62,248 nt of DNA from Bacteroidota bacterium (GTDB taxonomy: Bacteria > Bacteroidota > Bacteroidia > B-17B0 > Aurantibacillaceae), in NCBI GenBank assembly GCA_013816615.1, contig JACDED010000009.1, positions 1 through 62,248 of the forward strand. Reading direction: 5' to 3'. The notes beneath the pieces are model-generated. The model was given only the letters and a program-made list of their open reading frames with translations. It did no database searches and had not been told where the DNA came from. Shown piece after piece: positions 46,901-54,740 of this stretch. The translations under genes were made by a program, and so were the position numbers. The stretch's first letter is position 1. Each line of letters starts with the position of its first letter.

Positions 46901-49259
46901 ATGAAATAGTTTTTGTATCACTACAATTTGCTGTTATACCCGTAACATTGTAAACCGTTGTTGAAGCTGGATTTACAGTAACTGTACCTCCTGATAAAGT
47001 TCCCGGATTCCACGTGTAGCTTGCAGCGCCACTTGTTGCTAAAGTCGCACTTCCACCAATACAAATAGATGTTGGGCTTGAAACCGGATTAAGCGTTGGT
47101 GTGATATTTACAGAAACCTGGCTAGTGGTTGAATTTGTACAACCTGCAGCATTTGACCCCGTTAAAGTATAAACTGTTGTAGAGCCCGGTGTAACTGTTA
47201 CTGTTCCACCTGGTAAAGCTCCCGGATTCCATATATAACTTAATGCGCCGCTGGCTGTTAAAGTACTCGAGCTTCCACTACAGATCACTGTTGGTGATGA
47301 ATTTGCGCTAACTGTGGGGTTTGCATTTACAACCAACGCAATTGTTTTTGAACTTGTACAGCTTCCATTAGCACCAATAACTGTATATGTTGTAGTTATT
47401 GCAGGTGTAACTATAATGGTACCTCCAGGCAAAGCACCCGGATTCCATGTATAACTTGCAGCGCCTGTTGCACTTAGTGTTGCAGAACTTCCGGCACACA
47501 CTGCAGTTGACGAAGAAGTTGTATTTAATGTCGGCGTTGGCGTTACAGAATAAGAAATCGTATTTGTTGAAACACAACCTATCGCATTTGCACCTGTTAC
47601 AAAATAATTTGTTGTTACAGTTGGTGTAATAACAAGTGATGAAGAAATTACGGCTCCCGGATTCCAGGTATAACTTACAGCGCCGCTGGCGGTTAATGTT
47701 GCAGAGCCACCACTTGCACTACAAATAGTTGTAGGTGAACTTACAACGGTCATAGTTGGACCGTTACTTACAGTTACCTGTAAAGTTTCGGTATCGGTAC
47801 ATGAAAGTAAAGATCCTGTTACGGTATAAACTGTAGTAGCCGCAGGTGATACGCTAACAAAAGATCCAATTAAATTTCCGGGCTGCCATGTATATGTTAG
47901 CGCGCCTCCGGCAAAAAGATTTACAGAGCTTCCCGCACAAATCGTATTGGTGCTGCTAAATGCAGTAACCGTTGGTGAGCCTATTACACTTATGCTTATT
48001 GTATTTGATCCTGTACAACTTCCACTACCACCAACAACAGTATACGTTGTTGTAATTGTTGGATTAACGACAGTAACCGAACCGTTAGCTCCTGTGCTCC
48101 AGGTATAATTGGTCGCACCTGTGGCTGTAAGTGTTGCCGGAAAGCCTGCACAAACAACATTGGTACTTGAGCTTACCGTAATAACCGGTGCCGTAGTGAC
48201 CGTGACCTGCACTGTTTTTGAAGAGATGCAATTTATAGAGCTGGTAGAAGTGACCGTATAAATTTGCGTTGCTCCGGGGGAGACAGTAACCGTACCACCC
48301 GGCAGTGAGCCGGGCATCCACGTGTATGTGACGCCGCCTGTTGCTGTTAATGTTGAGCTTGTAGTAGGGCAAATAGTTGCAGGTGTTGCTGCTACGATTA
48401 TATTGGGCGCTGAAATAAATATAGTCGTCATTTGTGGCCAACCCCCACCGGGGAAGCCGCAAGAGCTCTTTGGAGGACAAACGCCGTTACCGCCACATGA
48501 ATCTATCCTGAAAACAGAATAAGTTGTTGTAGCAGTTACACTTGGTAAAGCAAGTGTTGGTGAAATTGTAATTCCCTGTAAAGCACCTGTGTTATCATAA
48601 TATTTATAATACACAGTGGAGGTAACACAGCTCGGCGCTAAGGCAGGGCTGGCACAGGGTAAAGGACAGTTCGGATTTAAAATAGTTAACGTTTTTGCAC
48701 CGGGGCAGGTTGGTGAAAGCGTTGTGGTAAAAGGTGAATGTGTTAAAGATGCAGAGCATACTACTGGTGGCACACCTGGGACGACAAAGGAATTTACAGC
48801 TGTCCAGGGTCCGGTACTGGTTGTTCCGTAAACAGCCTCCCTGGCCCGAAAATACATGGTGGTTCCGGGGCAAAAATAGGAGTAGGGAATGAGAATATTA
48901 TTATAAGGTTCCTGAACACATTGATCGTTCCAGCCGCTTGCGGCATTATAACCAGGGATATTTAATAAAGAGTTGAAAAATGGATAACTAACATAAGTCA
49001 CACCGGGGCCGGTCCAGTTACTTAAAGCATTTATCAAACAAGTAGGCTGTACGCCACCAAAGCCGGTAGGCGAACACGCAACTTCTATCTGCATCCAGTA
49101 TGGGCCACCACCGCATGTAGCTCCGTTTGACTCACCGCTAACAGTAATACCGGTAGGACCAGTGGTAAAATTATAGTTAACCAAAGGAAATGCGTGAGTG
49201 GCAAAAGTGGTTTTGCAAAATAAAGCTAAAACAAAAATAAGGGCGTAATGAAGCCGCAT
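40917..49259 (-). CDS. Giant 2780-aa repeat adhesin with T9SS type B sorting domain
   Basis: Residues 1-20 are a signal peptide. Residues 21-163 are a cysteine-rich domain homologous to that of the 992-aa protein (GPYWMQIEVAC; NDQCVQEPY; GPWTAVNSFVVPG). From about residue 283 to 2106 there are 25 tandem units of ~73 residues, each with a C(A/S)GxS cysteine near position 10, YTWNPG near 25, YTVTG near 50 and a second cysteine near 57, probably one disulfide per unit. Two Ig-like units with WNGPGS follow, then two DUF11-like domains (DITYKVVVKNYG; DITYTITIHNLG). The C-terminal FIPDGFSPNGDGKNDLF domain is type B. It should span a long distance from the surface as a filamentous adhesin or motility protein and heads the operon with PorP/SprF. 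Confidence 0.93.
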   Translation of the reverse strand: MRLHYALIFVLALFCKTTFATHAFPLVNYNFTTGPTGITVSGESNGATCGGGPYWMQIEVACSPTGFGGVQPTCLINALSNWTGPGVTYVSYPFFNSLLNIPGYNAASGWNDQCVQEPYNNILIPYSYFCPGTTMYFRAREAVYGTTSTGPWTAVNSFVVPGVPPVVCSASLTHSPFTTTLSPTCPGAKTLTILNPNCPLPCASPALAPSCVTSTVYYKYYDNTGALQGITISPTLALPSVTATTTYSVFRIDSCGGNGVCPPKSSCGFPGGGWPQMTTIFISAPNIIVAATPATICPTTSSTLTATGGVTYTWMPGSLPGGTVTVSPGATQIYTVTSTSSINCISSKTVQVTVTTAPVITVSSSTNVVCAGFPATLTATGATNYTWSTGANGSVTVVNPTITTTYTVVGGSGSCTGSNTISISVIGSPTVTAFSSTNTICAGSSVNLFAGGALTYTWQPGNLIGSFVSVSPAATTVYTVTGSLLSCTDTETLQVTVSNGPTMTVVSSPTTICSASGGSATLTASGAVSYTWNPGAVISSSLVITPTVTTNYFVTGANAIGCVSTNTISYSVTPTPTLNTTSSSTAVCAGSSATLSATGAASYTWNPGALPGGTIIVTPAITTTYTVIGANGSCTSSKTIALVVNANPTVSANSSPTVICSGSSSTLTASGALSYIWNPGALPGGTVTVTPGSTTVYTLTGSNAAGCTNSTTSQVSVNITPTLNPVSSPTSICIGGSATLATSGAASYTWNPGTLSGGTVTVNPASTTVYNVTGITANCSDTKTISLLVNPIPTVNATASPTVICSGGSATLTASGALTYTWNPGNINGNPVTITPTATTLYTVTGSNGSCTSTKTVNLIVNPNPTITAIVSPTNICVGSSATLSSSGATSYTWNPGALPGGTVTVTPPTTTLYTVTGVNGFGCTTTNTVNLSVTPIPTISPAASPATICVTKSSTLTATGATNYTWNPGALTGSNVVVSPASNTTYTVTGSNGACTSTATILITVNPNPTVTASASPTNICAGSSATLSSSGATSYTWNPGALPGGTVSVTPVSTTLYTVTGANGFGCTATNTVNLIVTPVPTINTIASPTAICAGGSTSLIANGATNYTWSPGALTGSNVVVSPLITTTYTVICSNGTCSNTKTITVVVNPIPSLTVVASPTVICSGAFSTLTASGANAYNWLPGALSGSAVAVNPTITTTYTVIGTTTAGCSNSITITLIVNPIPSLTVVASPTAICSGNSTTLTGSAANGGPFVSVWNPGAVAAATAVVSPMVNTVYTWSVTNSFSCSNTATINVNVTTTPTVIVSASSSTICAGASITLTATGATSYTWNPGALPGGTVTVTPTVTTTYSVTGANGSCTNTKTITITVNSNPTLTAAASPTNICAGSSATLISSGATSYTWNPISLPGGTITVTPTATTLYTVTGTNGFGCTASNTVNLVVTPNPTVNALASPTTICAGNSTTLTASGALSYSWMPGSLSGTTIVTSPTITTTYTLTGANGNCVDSETITVNVNPSPTINVVASPTVICNGASSTLTATGANTYNWLPGALSGSAVVVNPTVTTTHTIIGTGALGCTSTKTITLIVNPIPSLTVVASPTAICSGNSTTLTGTAANGGPFVSIWNPGAVAGATAVVSPTVNTVYTWSVVNSFLCSNTATINVNVTTTPTVIASASSSAICAGASVTLTATGASSYTWNPGALPGGIVTVTPSVTTIYTVTGANGLCTNNKTLTITVNPNPTLTATASPTNICAGNSATLTSSGATSYTWNPISLPGGTITVTPTATTLYTVTGTNGFGCTANNTVNLVVTPNPTLIIAIPLVPICVGNNATLTAIGAANYTWLPGGSTATVLITPLTATTIFTLIGSNGLCQSTQTVGLVPSPNPTVTATASPTTICMGNSATLTASGATTYSWSTTATGTSVVVSPTTNATYTVTGTDFNGCSGQGTVNVNVSPIPTLTATASATSICVGSTVTLTANGSGSYTWNPTGLTTATITDTPTITTTYTVSSSNAFGCTGTSTVTVVVNSVPALTISPLNSTVCSGYSTTLTAMGATNYTWLPSGNTTSTTVETPTINTTYTVTGANGVCSSSFTVAVFITPLPANLTATTSGSITCSAQTVTLTGSSTSTNVSYLWNGPGSYTSTVQNPTVSVQGTYTFNVIDNSTGCSASVTLTVPTDSTIPSVTTAVSGSITCSNTSVTINASSTSTNVSYAWNGPGSFTSSAQTFTSSQSGTYTVTVTDLNSSCSTTAIASVAIQTNIAVTASITPATCTGSVSNNDGTITLFNFTGTDKYDYVSGSTYTGTATYLTATNIPTTGIVTNTLANPSGTVAYTVRIFDANGCIKDTTLILIPINCLSVNSLGIAKSVSTPTLNLDGSYDITYKVVVKNYGLLPLTDVTLTENLNSTFPLPSTFTLTSTPVITSTGSSLTIDPAFDGNLQTSLTTGSTSTLNIGQSDTIVFGVKIFTNGFFGPFNNSVIGLASPSPSVYVSDSSQVGSDPDPDTDIDPTNNNIPTPIQFTPNIFFGITKAGTVSTKMADKTYDITYTITIHNLGNDTLKNITAKDSLFNNTIKYPATYTMKSGPTVSGNLTANSLYNGNSDINLLSGLNVMAPGNVNTIIFTINVNPDTVTIFKNSAYGNALSSTSITVSDTSNTGNDPDSNDNGVWNEPADNVPTVLIIPNTDFFIPDGFSPNGDGKNDLFIIKGLPVGVDNVFTVYNRWGNKVYAKDNYDNTWNGMPNVNGTLGTDKLPPGTYYYILEFKGGDIKTTNGFIVIQY
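42942..48411. repeat. 25 tandem ~219-bp coding repeats with an internal segmental duplication
   Basis: The repeats encode the 73-residue units of the 2780-aa adhesin. At DNA level, blocks ~43812-44695 and ~44912-45795 are near copies with a 1101-bp offset (five units), sharing long runs such as the bases around 43900 and 45000. These blocks hold units 18-21 and 13-16; unit 17 separates them. The copying looks recent compared with the rest of the array. Confidence 0.85.
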
Positions 49260-49488
49260 AGTATATTAATTTAATTGGCTAACTTATTAAATATTTTTGA
49301 ACAATTTTCTTATAATTAGTTTACGAATACAATCAATTATGTATCAATATGAAAATCAATATGTTAAAAAGGTCACAAATAATAGGTAAGTGGTAATTAT
49401 TTTTTTAACGAAACTGTTTTATGTTATTTTAGCATGTTTTAGCAAAAATATTTTAAAAGAAATAGAACTTTTAAAATAGCAGAATCGT

Positions 49489-49496
49489 TACTTTTG
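49489..49496 (+). promoter_or_regulatory. Candidate -7 box of mutL
   Basis: TACTTTTG fits TAnnTTTG and lies 10 bp before the mutL ATG, implying a very short leader. The only upstream -33 candidate is a T-rich stretch near 49469. Confidence 0.35.
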
Positions 49497-49506
49497 AGAG
49501 AATTAT

Positions 49507-51339
49507 ATGTCAAAAAACACAATAGCACTATTACCGGATCATGTGGCAAATCAAATAGCTGCAGGTGAGGTAGTGCAAAGGCCGGCAAGCGTTGTAAAAG
49601 AGCTTTTAGAGAATGCGATAGATGCCGGTGCTACACAAATAAAACTTATTATTAAAGATGCCGGCAAATCATTGATCCAGGTGATCGACAATGGTAAAGG
49701 CATGAATCCTTTTGATGCCAGAATGAGTTTTGAAAGACATGCAACTTCTAAAATAAATTCGGCTGATGATCTATTCGCTTTAACTACCAAAGGCTTTAGG
49801 GGCGAGGCTTTAGCAAGTATTGCAGCCATTGCACAAGTGGAATTAAAAACGAAACAAGCAAGTGATATAGTTGGCCAGCATATTGAAATTGAAGGTGGAA
49901 AATTTATTGCACAAAGCGAATGTCAATGCGCCAACGGAACAACATTTATTGTAAAGAATTTATTTTTTAATATTCCCGCGCGCAGAAATTTTTTAAAGAA
50001 CGATCAGGTAGAACAAAAACATATTATTGATGAAATAGAGCGTGTAGCTATTCCCCACACTGATATTCATTTTATTTTTCAAAGCAACGGCAACGAAATC
50101 CTGAATCTTCCTGCAGGAAATTTAATGCAGCGCATAAAATCGTTGATAGGAAGTTATATCCAAAAAGAGTTAGTTCCTATTAGTGAGGATACTAATTTTG
50201 TAAAGATCCGCGGGTATGTTAGTCTGCCCGAAAATGCTATTAAAGCAAGAAAAGAACAATACTTTTTTGTGAATAATCGTTTTGTAAAAAACCCTTTTTT
50301 AAATCACGCAATTTACGAAGCGTACAAAGAATTAATTACGTATCAATCACACCCCCGTTATTTTTTGTTCCTTGAGATGGATCCAAAAAACATCGATATC
50401 AACATCCATCCAACAAAAACCGAAGTAAAATTTACAGATGATAAGGCTGTTTATATGCTTTTGGTGAGCTCCATCAAACGGGCGCTGGGCAAGGCAAACG
50501 TGGGCCCGTCGTTAGATTTTGATTCGGAAATGAGCTTGAGTTTGGATTCACAATCAGAGAACAGGATCATTACTCAACCTAAAGTAAGTTATAATCAAAA
50601 TTATAATCCATTTACAAATGCAGGATCAGGCCCTGTAGAAAACCAGTTACAAAAAGCAAATAAACAACATTGGGAAACCATGTTTGATGGCTTTAAGAAT
50701 ACACAGGAAAATACTATTACAACTTCAGAGGTTTCACAGCAAAATGCTTTGGAAGAATTAAAGCACGAGGCAATTAATTTTATTTTTTTCCAGTTAAATC
50801 AAAAATATATTGTTACAACTTTCAACAAGAACGTTTTAATTGTTGATCAGCAAAGAGCGCACGAACGTATTGTTTACGAACATTATTTAAAAACCAAACA
50901 GGAAACAAAAATCGCATCACAACAATTGCTTTTTCCCGAACAAATAGAATTAAGCGCCAATGATTTTACCTTAATAAAAGACCTTAACGATGAATTTAAA
51001 ACATTGGGTTTTGATTTTGAGGTTTTTGGAAAGAACAGTATTGTTGTTAACGGCACGCCGGTTGATCTTAAAGATTTTAAAATTGCAGAAACATTGGAAG
51101 GTATATTGGAAACCTTTAAGATAAATACAATAGATACCAAGATGGAAAAGCATGATAATTTATGCCGCGCCATCGCTTATAATACATGTATAAAATATGG
51201 CAAGCAATTGGAAGAGCAGGAGATGAGCCTGATACTGCAACATTTAATGAGTTGTGAAAACCCTTTATATACAGCATCAGGCAAATCAATTATGATGGAA
51301 GTAGATCATACAGACATAGAAAAGTTTTTTAAGAAATAA
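49507..51339 (+). CDS. mutL: DNA mismatch repair protein MutL
   Basis: This 610-aa GHKL ATPase couples MutS mismatch recognition to strand removal. ATPase motifs are IAAGEVVQRPASVVKELLEN, DAGATQIKLIIKDAGK, DNGKGM and TKGFRGEALASIAAI. The transducer segment FFVNNRFVKNP and NIHPTKTEVKF follow. The C-terminal dimerisation domain begins near residue 420 and has VDQQRAHERIVYEHY in place of the canonical DQHA(x)2E(x)4E endonuclease motif, so nicking activity is uncertain. Two rhomboid genes follow with no gap, suggesting an operon. Confidence 0.96.
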   Translation: MSKNTIALLPDHVANQIAAGEVVQRPASVVKELLENAIDAGATQIKLIIKDAGKSLIQVIDNGKGMNPFDARMSFERHATSKINSADDLFALTTKGFRGEALASIAAIAQVELKTKQASDIVGQHIEIEGGKFIAQSECQCANGTTFIVKNLFFNIPARRNFLKNDQVEQKHIIDEIERVAIPHTDIHFIFQSNGNEILNLPAGNLMQRIKSLIGSYIQKELVPISEDTNFVKIRGYVSLPENAIKARKEQYFFVNNRFVKNPFLNHAIYEAYKELITYQSHPRYFLFLEMDPKNIDINIHPTKTEVKFTDDKAVYMLLVSSIKRALGKANVGPSLDFDSEMSLSLDSQSENRIITQPKVSYNQNYNPFTNAGSGPVENQLQKANKQHWETMFDGFKNTQENTITTSEVSQQNALEELKHEAINFIFFQLNQKYIVTTFNKNVLIVDQQRAHERIVYEHYLKTKQETKIASQQLLFPEQIELSANDFTLIKDLNDEFKTLGFDFEVFGKNSIVVNGTPVDLKDFKIAETLEGILETFKINTIDTKMEKHDNLCRAIAYNTCIKYGKQLEEQEMSLILQHLMSCENPLYTASGKSIMMEVDHTDIEKFFKK

Positions 51340-52197
51340 ATGAATTTCAATAATCAATATAGGCCAGGCGCTTTTGGTGGTTTGCCAGTAGTTACCAAAA
51401 ACATTATTATTATTAATGCAGTGTTCTTTCTGTTAACTGTTGCCTTACAAAGTACTCAACACATTGATCTTGCAAAGTATTTAGGTTTGCATTATCCAAC
51501 CGCACCCGATTTTAAGCCACATCAATTTGTTACATACATTTTTATGCATGGCAGCTTTTCTCATATTTTATTTAATATGCTGGCCGTATATATCTTTGGC
51601 CAGGTTTTAGAACAGATCTGGGGCCCTAAACGTTATTTGATCTTTTATATTTTAACCGGGTTTGGTGCCGCGTTAGCCCAATACATTGTTATTTACTTTT
51701 CTGTGGGCCCGTTGATCGATTCTATCCAGGCAACTCAAAATAATTTAAACGGAGGAACAATTAATGCATTACTAAATAGTTTAGAATTTCAAAACAGTCT
51801 TAGTTCTCAAACCTTTTCTATTTACGAAACCTTTGTCGATCAATACAATAAAGCTATTCAGGAAAATTCACCAAGAGCTTTGAGTTTGGCATCACAGTTT
51901 TTATTGGACTATAAGAATGAATATTTAAATCAAAATGTGGTTGTAGGCGCTTCCGGCTCACTATTTGGCTTGCTTGGTGCATTTGGAATGATATTTCCTA
52001 ACCGAATGCTGTATCTTTATTTTCTTTTTCCCGTAAAAGCTAAATGGTTAGTGATCGGTTATGGAGCAATTGAACTTTTTTCGGGCTTAAGAAGTAATCC
52101 CGGTGATAATGTAGCTCATTTTGCACATCTTGGCGGTTTATTTGTTGGTATTATTATTGTTTTAATTTGGCGTAAAGACAAACAACATTTTTATTGA
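51340..52197 (+). CDS. Rhomboid intramembrane serine protease (first of two)
   Basis: The 285-aa protein starts directly after the mutL stop. It has six hydrophobic segments. The loop-1 region is FMHGSFSHILFNMLAVYIFG. The catalytic serine is S205 in GASG and the catalytic histidine is H263 in AHLGGLFVG, the textbook dyad. It should cleave membrane-anchored substrates at the inner membrane. A ~70-residue insertion (SIQATQNNLNGGTINALLNS and following) lies between the third and fourth membrane segments. A second rhomboid gene follows 1 bp later. Confidence 0.92.
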   Translation: MNFNNQYRPGAFGGLPVVTKNIIIINAVFFLLTVALQSTQHIDLAKYLGLHYPTAPDFKPHQFVTYIFMHGSFSHILFNMLAVYIFGQVLEQIWGPKRYLIFYILTGFGAALAQYIVIYFSVGPLIDSIQATQNNLNGGTINALLNSLEFQNSLSSQTFSIYETFVDQYNKAIQENSPRALSLASQFLLDYKNEYLNQNVVVGASGSLFGLLGAFGMIFPNRMLYLYFLFPVKAKWLVIGYGAIELFSGLRSNPGDNVAHFAHLGGLFVGIIIVLIWRKDKQHFY

Positions 52198-52198
52198 T

Positions 52199-53023
52199 AT
52201 GAATTTTTTTCAAAAAATAAAATATAACTTTCAGCAACAAGGTGTTCTCCTGCAAATCATTATTATTAACGTTGCCATTTTTTTAACAGTTAATATTGCT
52301 CAAAACATTGCGTCCCCTGGTCTCCTTGCATACCTTGCTTTACCGGTAGGTGGCTATGGATTTATTTATAAATTCTGGACACTTTTTACTTACATGTTCA
52401 CGCATGCAAACCTTGGCCATATTTTTTGGAATATGTTCCTGTTTTATTTTACGGCCCAAATATTTTTTACCATTCTTGGCCAAAAGAAAATGCTTTATGT
52501 ATACGTTATGAGCGGTTTGTGTGGTGGGGCGCTTGTGTTAATTTTAGGTTTATTATTTCCAGAATCATTTGGTCACGCTTTGCTATTAGGCGCTTCTGCA
52601 TCGGTACTTGGTGTAGGCGCTGTTATGGCCATTTATTCACCAAATTACAGGATCTATTTGTTTGGTGTAGTAGAAATGTCTTACAAATACTTTTACCTTA
52701 TCACCTTTGTAGTGAGCACAATTATTGATCTTTCGGTTAATACCGGAGGTAAGATATCACACGTTGGGGGCGCTTTATTTGGTGTATTATATGGTTATTA
52801 TCTAAAAAAGGGTATCGATCTTTTTAATTTAGATATCTTTTCAAGAAAGAACAAAAAGTTAAAAGTGGTAAGTAATAATACCGGCTCGGGCTATTCTGCA
52901 GCCAAATATGATAATTCGGAGCAGGCAATGAACGAAATACTGGATAAAATTTCAAAAAGTGGCTATGACAGCCTGACAAAAAAAGAAAAAGACGAGCTTT
53001 TTAAATTGTCGCAAAAAAAATGA
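52199..53023 (+). CDS. Rhomboid-family protein (second of two)
   Basis: The 274-aa protein carries FTHANLGHIFWNMFLFYF, a serine motif GASAS with S133, and the histidine H188 in SHVGGALFG. Both dyad residues are present, although GASA replaces GxSG. After the last membrane helix there is a ~70-residue cytoplasmic tail ending in a helical YDSLTKKEKDELFKLSQKK segment, found in many Bacteroidota rhomboids next to mutL. The tail might recruit the enzyme to a partner. It is probably cotranscribed with mutL and the first rhomboid. Confidence 0.9.
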   Translation: MNFFQKIKYNFQQQGVLLQIIIINVAIFLTVNIAQNIASPGLLAYLALPVGGYGFIYKFWTLFTYMFTHANLGHIFWNMFLFYFTAQIFFTILGQKKMLYVYVMSGLCGGALVLILGLLFPESFGHALLLGASASVLGVGAVMAIYSPNYRIYLFGVVEMSYKYFYLITFVVSTIIDLSVNTGGKISHVGGALFGVLYGYYLKKGIDLFNLDIFSRKNKKLKVVSNNTGSGYSAAKYDNSEQAMNEILDKISKSGYDSLTKKEKDELFKLSQKK

Positions 53024-53060
53024 AGTTTTATTAATATTTTATTATATTAGTCCTCCCAAA

Positions 53061-54686
53061 ATGAAACTAAAATTTTCCGGCATACTAATTATCCTGTGTT
53101 TTAGCACCGGTCTTTTTTCGCAAGCTACAAGCAAGAAAAAAGACATTGAAGATGCCAATGAACATTTTAAGCACAAAAATTACTTAATGGCCATTCCTAT
53201 TTACAAGGCCGAATTAAAAAAAGATAAGGACAATAAAAAAATTAAGTATAATCTTGGTATTTGTTATCTCAATACAAAGATCAATCGCGAAGAATCGATT
53301 AAATATTTTGAAGATTATTCTAACGAATCCGGAGCTGATGATGAGGTTTGGATCAATTTAGGAAGAGCTTATTTATTGAATAACAGAATTGATGATGCTG
53401 TTACCGCTTTCGAAAAATTTAAAAACGTAAAACCGAAAGAAGCCGATAAGGTTAAACGTTATCTCGAAAATTGTGAGAACGCCGCAAGATTTATAAGTGG
53501 CCCCACCAATGTTACGTTTCAAAATTTAGGTAAAGAGATCAATAGTGATGAGCCTGATTATTATCCTTTTGTTAGTGCCGATGAAACTATTATGGCTTTT
53601 ACTTCAAGAAGAAAAGAAAACGTTGGAGGAAAAAAAGTGGAGATGGATGGTTATCACAGTAGTGATGTTTATTATAGTAAAATAGAAAATTCAAACTGGA
53701 CCAAAGCTGTAAACGCAGGAAAGAACATTAATGGCGCACTTGATGAGCAGGTTGTAGGTATGCGTCCTGATGGTTTAGAGTTATATTTATATTTAGATCA
53801 CATTGATAAATTCGGTGATCTTTATGTTTCGGCCAGAAAAGATCAAAATACAGATTTTCCAAAACCAAAATTATGTGATCCCATAATTAATACAAAAATC
53901 GAAACCAGTGGTTGCTTAAACGAAGGGGGAAACATTATGGTATTTGCAAGAAGAGATAATATCAATTCTAACAGTGATCTTTATGTGTGTAAAAAATTAC
54001 CGAATGGTAAATGGGGTCCTGCACAAAAACTGCCGCCAAGTATTAATACATCTTATAACGAAGATTTTCCTTACTTATCTAACGATTGTGCTATACTTTA
54101 TTTTGCCAGCGAAGGGCATAACAGTATGGGCGGTTTTGATCTGTTTAAAACTGAATGGAATGTAGAAGAAAACACCTTTTCTGAACCACAAAATTTAGGT
54201 TATCCTATTAACTCAACAGATGATGACAGAAATATTTGTGTAACACCAGATGACCGTGTAGCTTACATCAGCGCATTCAGACCGGGAGGTTTTGGCGATC
54301 TTGATCTTTATCGTATTAAATTTAATGAGAATGACCAGGTCAGCAAAATTTTTGTTGGACAGGTTTATTTAGGCGACTCGCTTAAAAAACCAAAAAATTA
54401 TGTTGTGTCGATGATCGTAACAAATGCACAAAATAAAGTAGAATATAATTTTACGCCACATTCAAAAACCGGAAAATTTGTAATGAGCCTTCCTGCCGGA
54501 TTTTACAAACTAACTATTGTATCACAAGGTTATCTTGACTATAAAGAAGAAATTACTATTTCTGATTTTGGAAAAATAGATATTGAAAAGAACAGGAATT
54601 TTATACTTAAACCAAAGCCCGGTTATGTGCCTCCTGTACAAAAAGTGGATAACAAAAAACCAAAGCCTAAAGCCGGCGCAAAATAA
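53061..54686 (+). CDS. TPR/PD40-repeat exported protein without an OmpA domain
   Basis: This 541-aa protein has a signal peptide (MKLKFSGILIILCFSTGLFS). TPR helices span residues ~25-140 (NEHFKHKNYLMAIPIYKAEL; VWINLGRAYLLNNRIDDAV). PD40-type propeller units follow (DYYPFVSADETIMAFTSRRK; EDFPYLSNDCAILYFASEG). A carboxypeptidase-regulatory-like domain near 430-520 comes before a proline/lysine-rich tail (KPKPGYVPPVQKVDNKKPKP). The first parts match the 731-aa OmpA protein at 37725-39920, but the peptidoglycan-binding module is missing. It may be a periplasmic partner of T9SS-related machinery; the function is inferred. Confidence 0.83.
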   Translation: MKLKFSGILIILCFSTGLFSQATSKKKDIEDANEHFKHKNYLMAIPIYKAELKKDKDNKKIKYNLGICYLNTKINREESIKYFEDYSNESGADDEVWINLGRAYLLNNRIDDAVTAFEKFKNVKPKEADKVKRYLENCENAARFISGPTNVTFQNLGKEINSDEPDYYPFVSADETIMAFTSRRKENVGGKKVEMDGYHSSDVYYSKIENSNWTKAVNAGKNINGALDEQVVGMRPDGLELYLYLDHIDKFGDLYVSARKDQNTDFPKPKLCDPIINTKIETSGCLNEGGNIMVFARRDNINSNSDLYVCKKLPNGKWGPAQKLPPSINTSYNEDFPYLSNDCAILYFASEGHNSMGGFDLFKTEWNVEENTFSEPQNLGYPINSTDDDRNICVTPDDRVAYISAFRPGGFGDLDLYRIKFNENDQVSKIFVGQVYLGDSLKKPKNYVVSMIVTNAQNKVEYNFTPHSKTGKFVMSLPAGFYKLTIVSQGYLDYKEEITISDFGKIDIEKNRNFILKPKPGYVPPVQKVDNKKPKPKAGAK

Positions 54687-54740
54687 ATTAATTTATTTTT
54701 CTGGTTAGTATACCATTTTTGTATTCTCTAATTTCTCTTC

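Noticed and set aside
42942-48411. Regularly spaced repeats as a CRISPR array
   Set aside because: The period is ~219 bp, the repeats are coding and diverged, and there are no short identical direct repeats or cas genes.
41143-48831. Many open frames on the plus strand opposite the giant adhesin, up to 125 codons
   Set aside because: They are antisense shadows of low-complexity Thr/Val/Ser repeats. They recur with the repeat period, and their Val/Pro-rich translations have no start context or domain.
54681-54698. Terminator at the 18-bp AT-only palindrome after the TPR/PD40 gene
   Set aside because: It has no GC pairs and overlaps the stop codon; stability as RNA would be low.
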